Positions 6,641 through 6,864 of a DNA stretch of 6,864 nt are shown in pieces. The position numbers were made by a program, and so were the translations under genes. The stretch comes from Planctomycetes bacterium UBA1135 (GTDB lineage Bacteria; Planctomycetota; UBA1135): assembly GCA_002311925.1 (NCBI GenBank), contig DCAK01000082.1, positions 6,654 to 13,517 on the forward strand. Reading direction: 5' to 3'. The notes under the pieces were generated by a model. It had not been told where the DNA came from. It worked only from the letters and a program-made list of their open reading frames with translations, and did not search any database. Every line of letters begins with the position of its first letter. Positions within the stretch are counted from its first letter, which is position 1.

Positions 6641-6663
6641 GAAGAGTTCCAGGGGTACTCTTC
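6641..6663. repeat. Perfect 7-bp dyad upstream of the pilin gene
   Basis: GAAGAGT (6641-6647) and ACTCTTC (6657-6663) form a perfect inverted repeat around a 9-nt centre in which CC and GG could also pair. It begins 18 nt upstream of the pilin ATG on the minus strand. It could be a hairpin in the mRNA leader or an operator. No T-run follows on the minus strand, so a simple terminator is unlikely. If translation began at the upstream ATG (6683), the dyad would be coding. Confidence 0.45.
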
Positions 6664-6670
6664 TCTATCG

Positions 6671-6732
6671 GAGCCCTTTTCATCCGGCTTGAGCCCCTTT
6701 TTCGAGTTCTTAAGCTCTTGTTTCAAAAGGGG
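6671..6732. repeat. Three copies of a C3-4/T4 word in the pilin-xth spacer
   Basis: The word CCC(C)TTTT occurs at 6674-6680 and 6694-6701, about 20 bp (two helical turns) apart and both preceded by GAG. Its complement AAAAGGGG is at 6725-6732. The second and third copies form an 8-bp perfect inverted repeat with a 23-nt loop that itself contains the palindrome CTTAAG. On the minus strand this lies just downstream of the exonuclease gene stop and upstream of the pilin gene. It may be a terminator-like hairpin, a regulator site or chance. I found no convincing -35/-10 pair in the spacer. Confidence 0.4.
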
Positions 6733-6742
6733 TTGCGAGCTC

Positions 6743-6864
6743 TTATCGGAGGTCGAAGACCACCGGGGCGTGGTCGCTGGGCTTGGCTTCCCAATCCCCC
6801 TTTTTTCGCTCATCACGGTCAATCCAGGCGGATGCAAGCTTTTCACCGATGGTCGGGGTGCCCA
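6743..6864 (-). CDS. xth: Exonuclease III family AP endonuclease, C-terminal end
   Basis: The minus-strand frame is open from the right edge to a TAA at 6743-6745, giving 39 full codons before the stop. The visible end contains ASAWIDRDE and, after a lysine-rich stretch, KPSDHAPVVFDL. SDHAPV is the terminal signature of the exonuclease III group of the endonuclease/exonuclease/phosphatase fold, and its Asp-His pair contributes to catalysis (E. coli His259). Such enzymes cut DNA at abasic sites and degrade 3' ends in base excision repair. Only the last part of the protein is here, so the assignment rests on this signature. The gene lies upstream of, and in the same direction as, the pilin gene, with 119 bp between its stop and the pilin start. 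Confidence 0.82.
   Translation of the reverse strand, partial: GTPTIGEKLASAWIDRDERKKGDWEAKPSDHAPVVFDLR

Noticed and set aside
6298..6846. Minus-strand open frame of 182 codons across the pilin 5' region and the window end
   Set aside because: The pilin frame and the exonuclease III frame both carry clear signatures in other phases, so this frame is a shadow of the two.

Overview
The window is a GC-rich (by eye above 60%), very compact bacterial chromosome segment. The likely host is a Gram-negative bacterium: it encodes a probable lipoprotein and a type IV pilin-like prepilin. No start codon here has a convincing Shine-Dalgarno sequence, which would suit a lineage such as the Planctomycetota, but the sequence alone does not settle the taxonomy.

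Layout. Plus strand, 1-6097: the 3' part of a pyrimidine-nucleoside (thymidine) phosphorylase gene; an unrecognised protein with one C-terminal membrane helix (940-1731); a short RsmJ-like 16S rRNA methyltransferase with a GTG start inside the previous gene (1692-2384); quinolinate synthase nadA (2417-3376); a YtcJ-type amidohydrolase with a lipoprotein-like signal (3373-5076); and a class I fructose-bisphosphate aldolase (5069-6097). Junctions are 9 bp apart, 40 bp overlapping, 32 bp apart, 4 bp overlapping and 8 bp overlapping, so one transcript with translational coupling is likely. Its promoter lies outside the window.

Minus strand, 6864-6132: the C-terminal end of an exonuclease III family gene enters from the right edge. 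A 119-bp spacer containing dyads and repeated A-rich/G-rich words follows, then a type IV pilin / type II secretion pseudopilin-like gene. The pilin gene converges on the aldolase gene, with 34 bp between the two stops and a GC-rich hairpin over the aldolase stop.

Functional reading. The plus-strand genes cover nucleoside salvage, rRNA modification, NAD synthesis and central carbon metabolism. One link can be argued: NadA consumes dihydroxyacetone phosphate, which the aldolase makes. The rest looks like an ordinary housekeeping operon. No RNA gene, mobile element, CRISPR array or defence system was seen, and no clear new system. The best leads are the unrecognised membrane-anchored protein, which may carry a degenerate receiver-like domain, and the repeat-rich spacer in front of the pilin gene.
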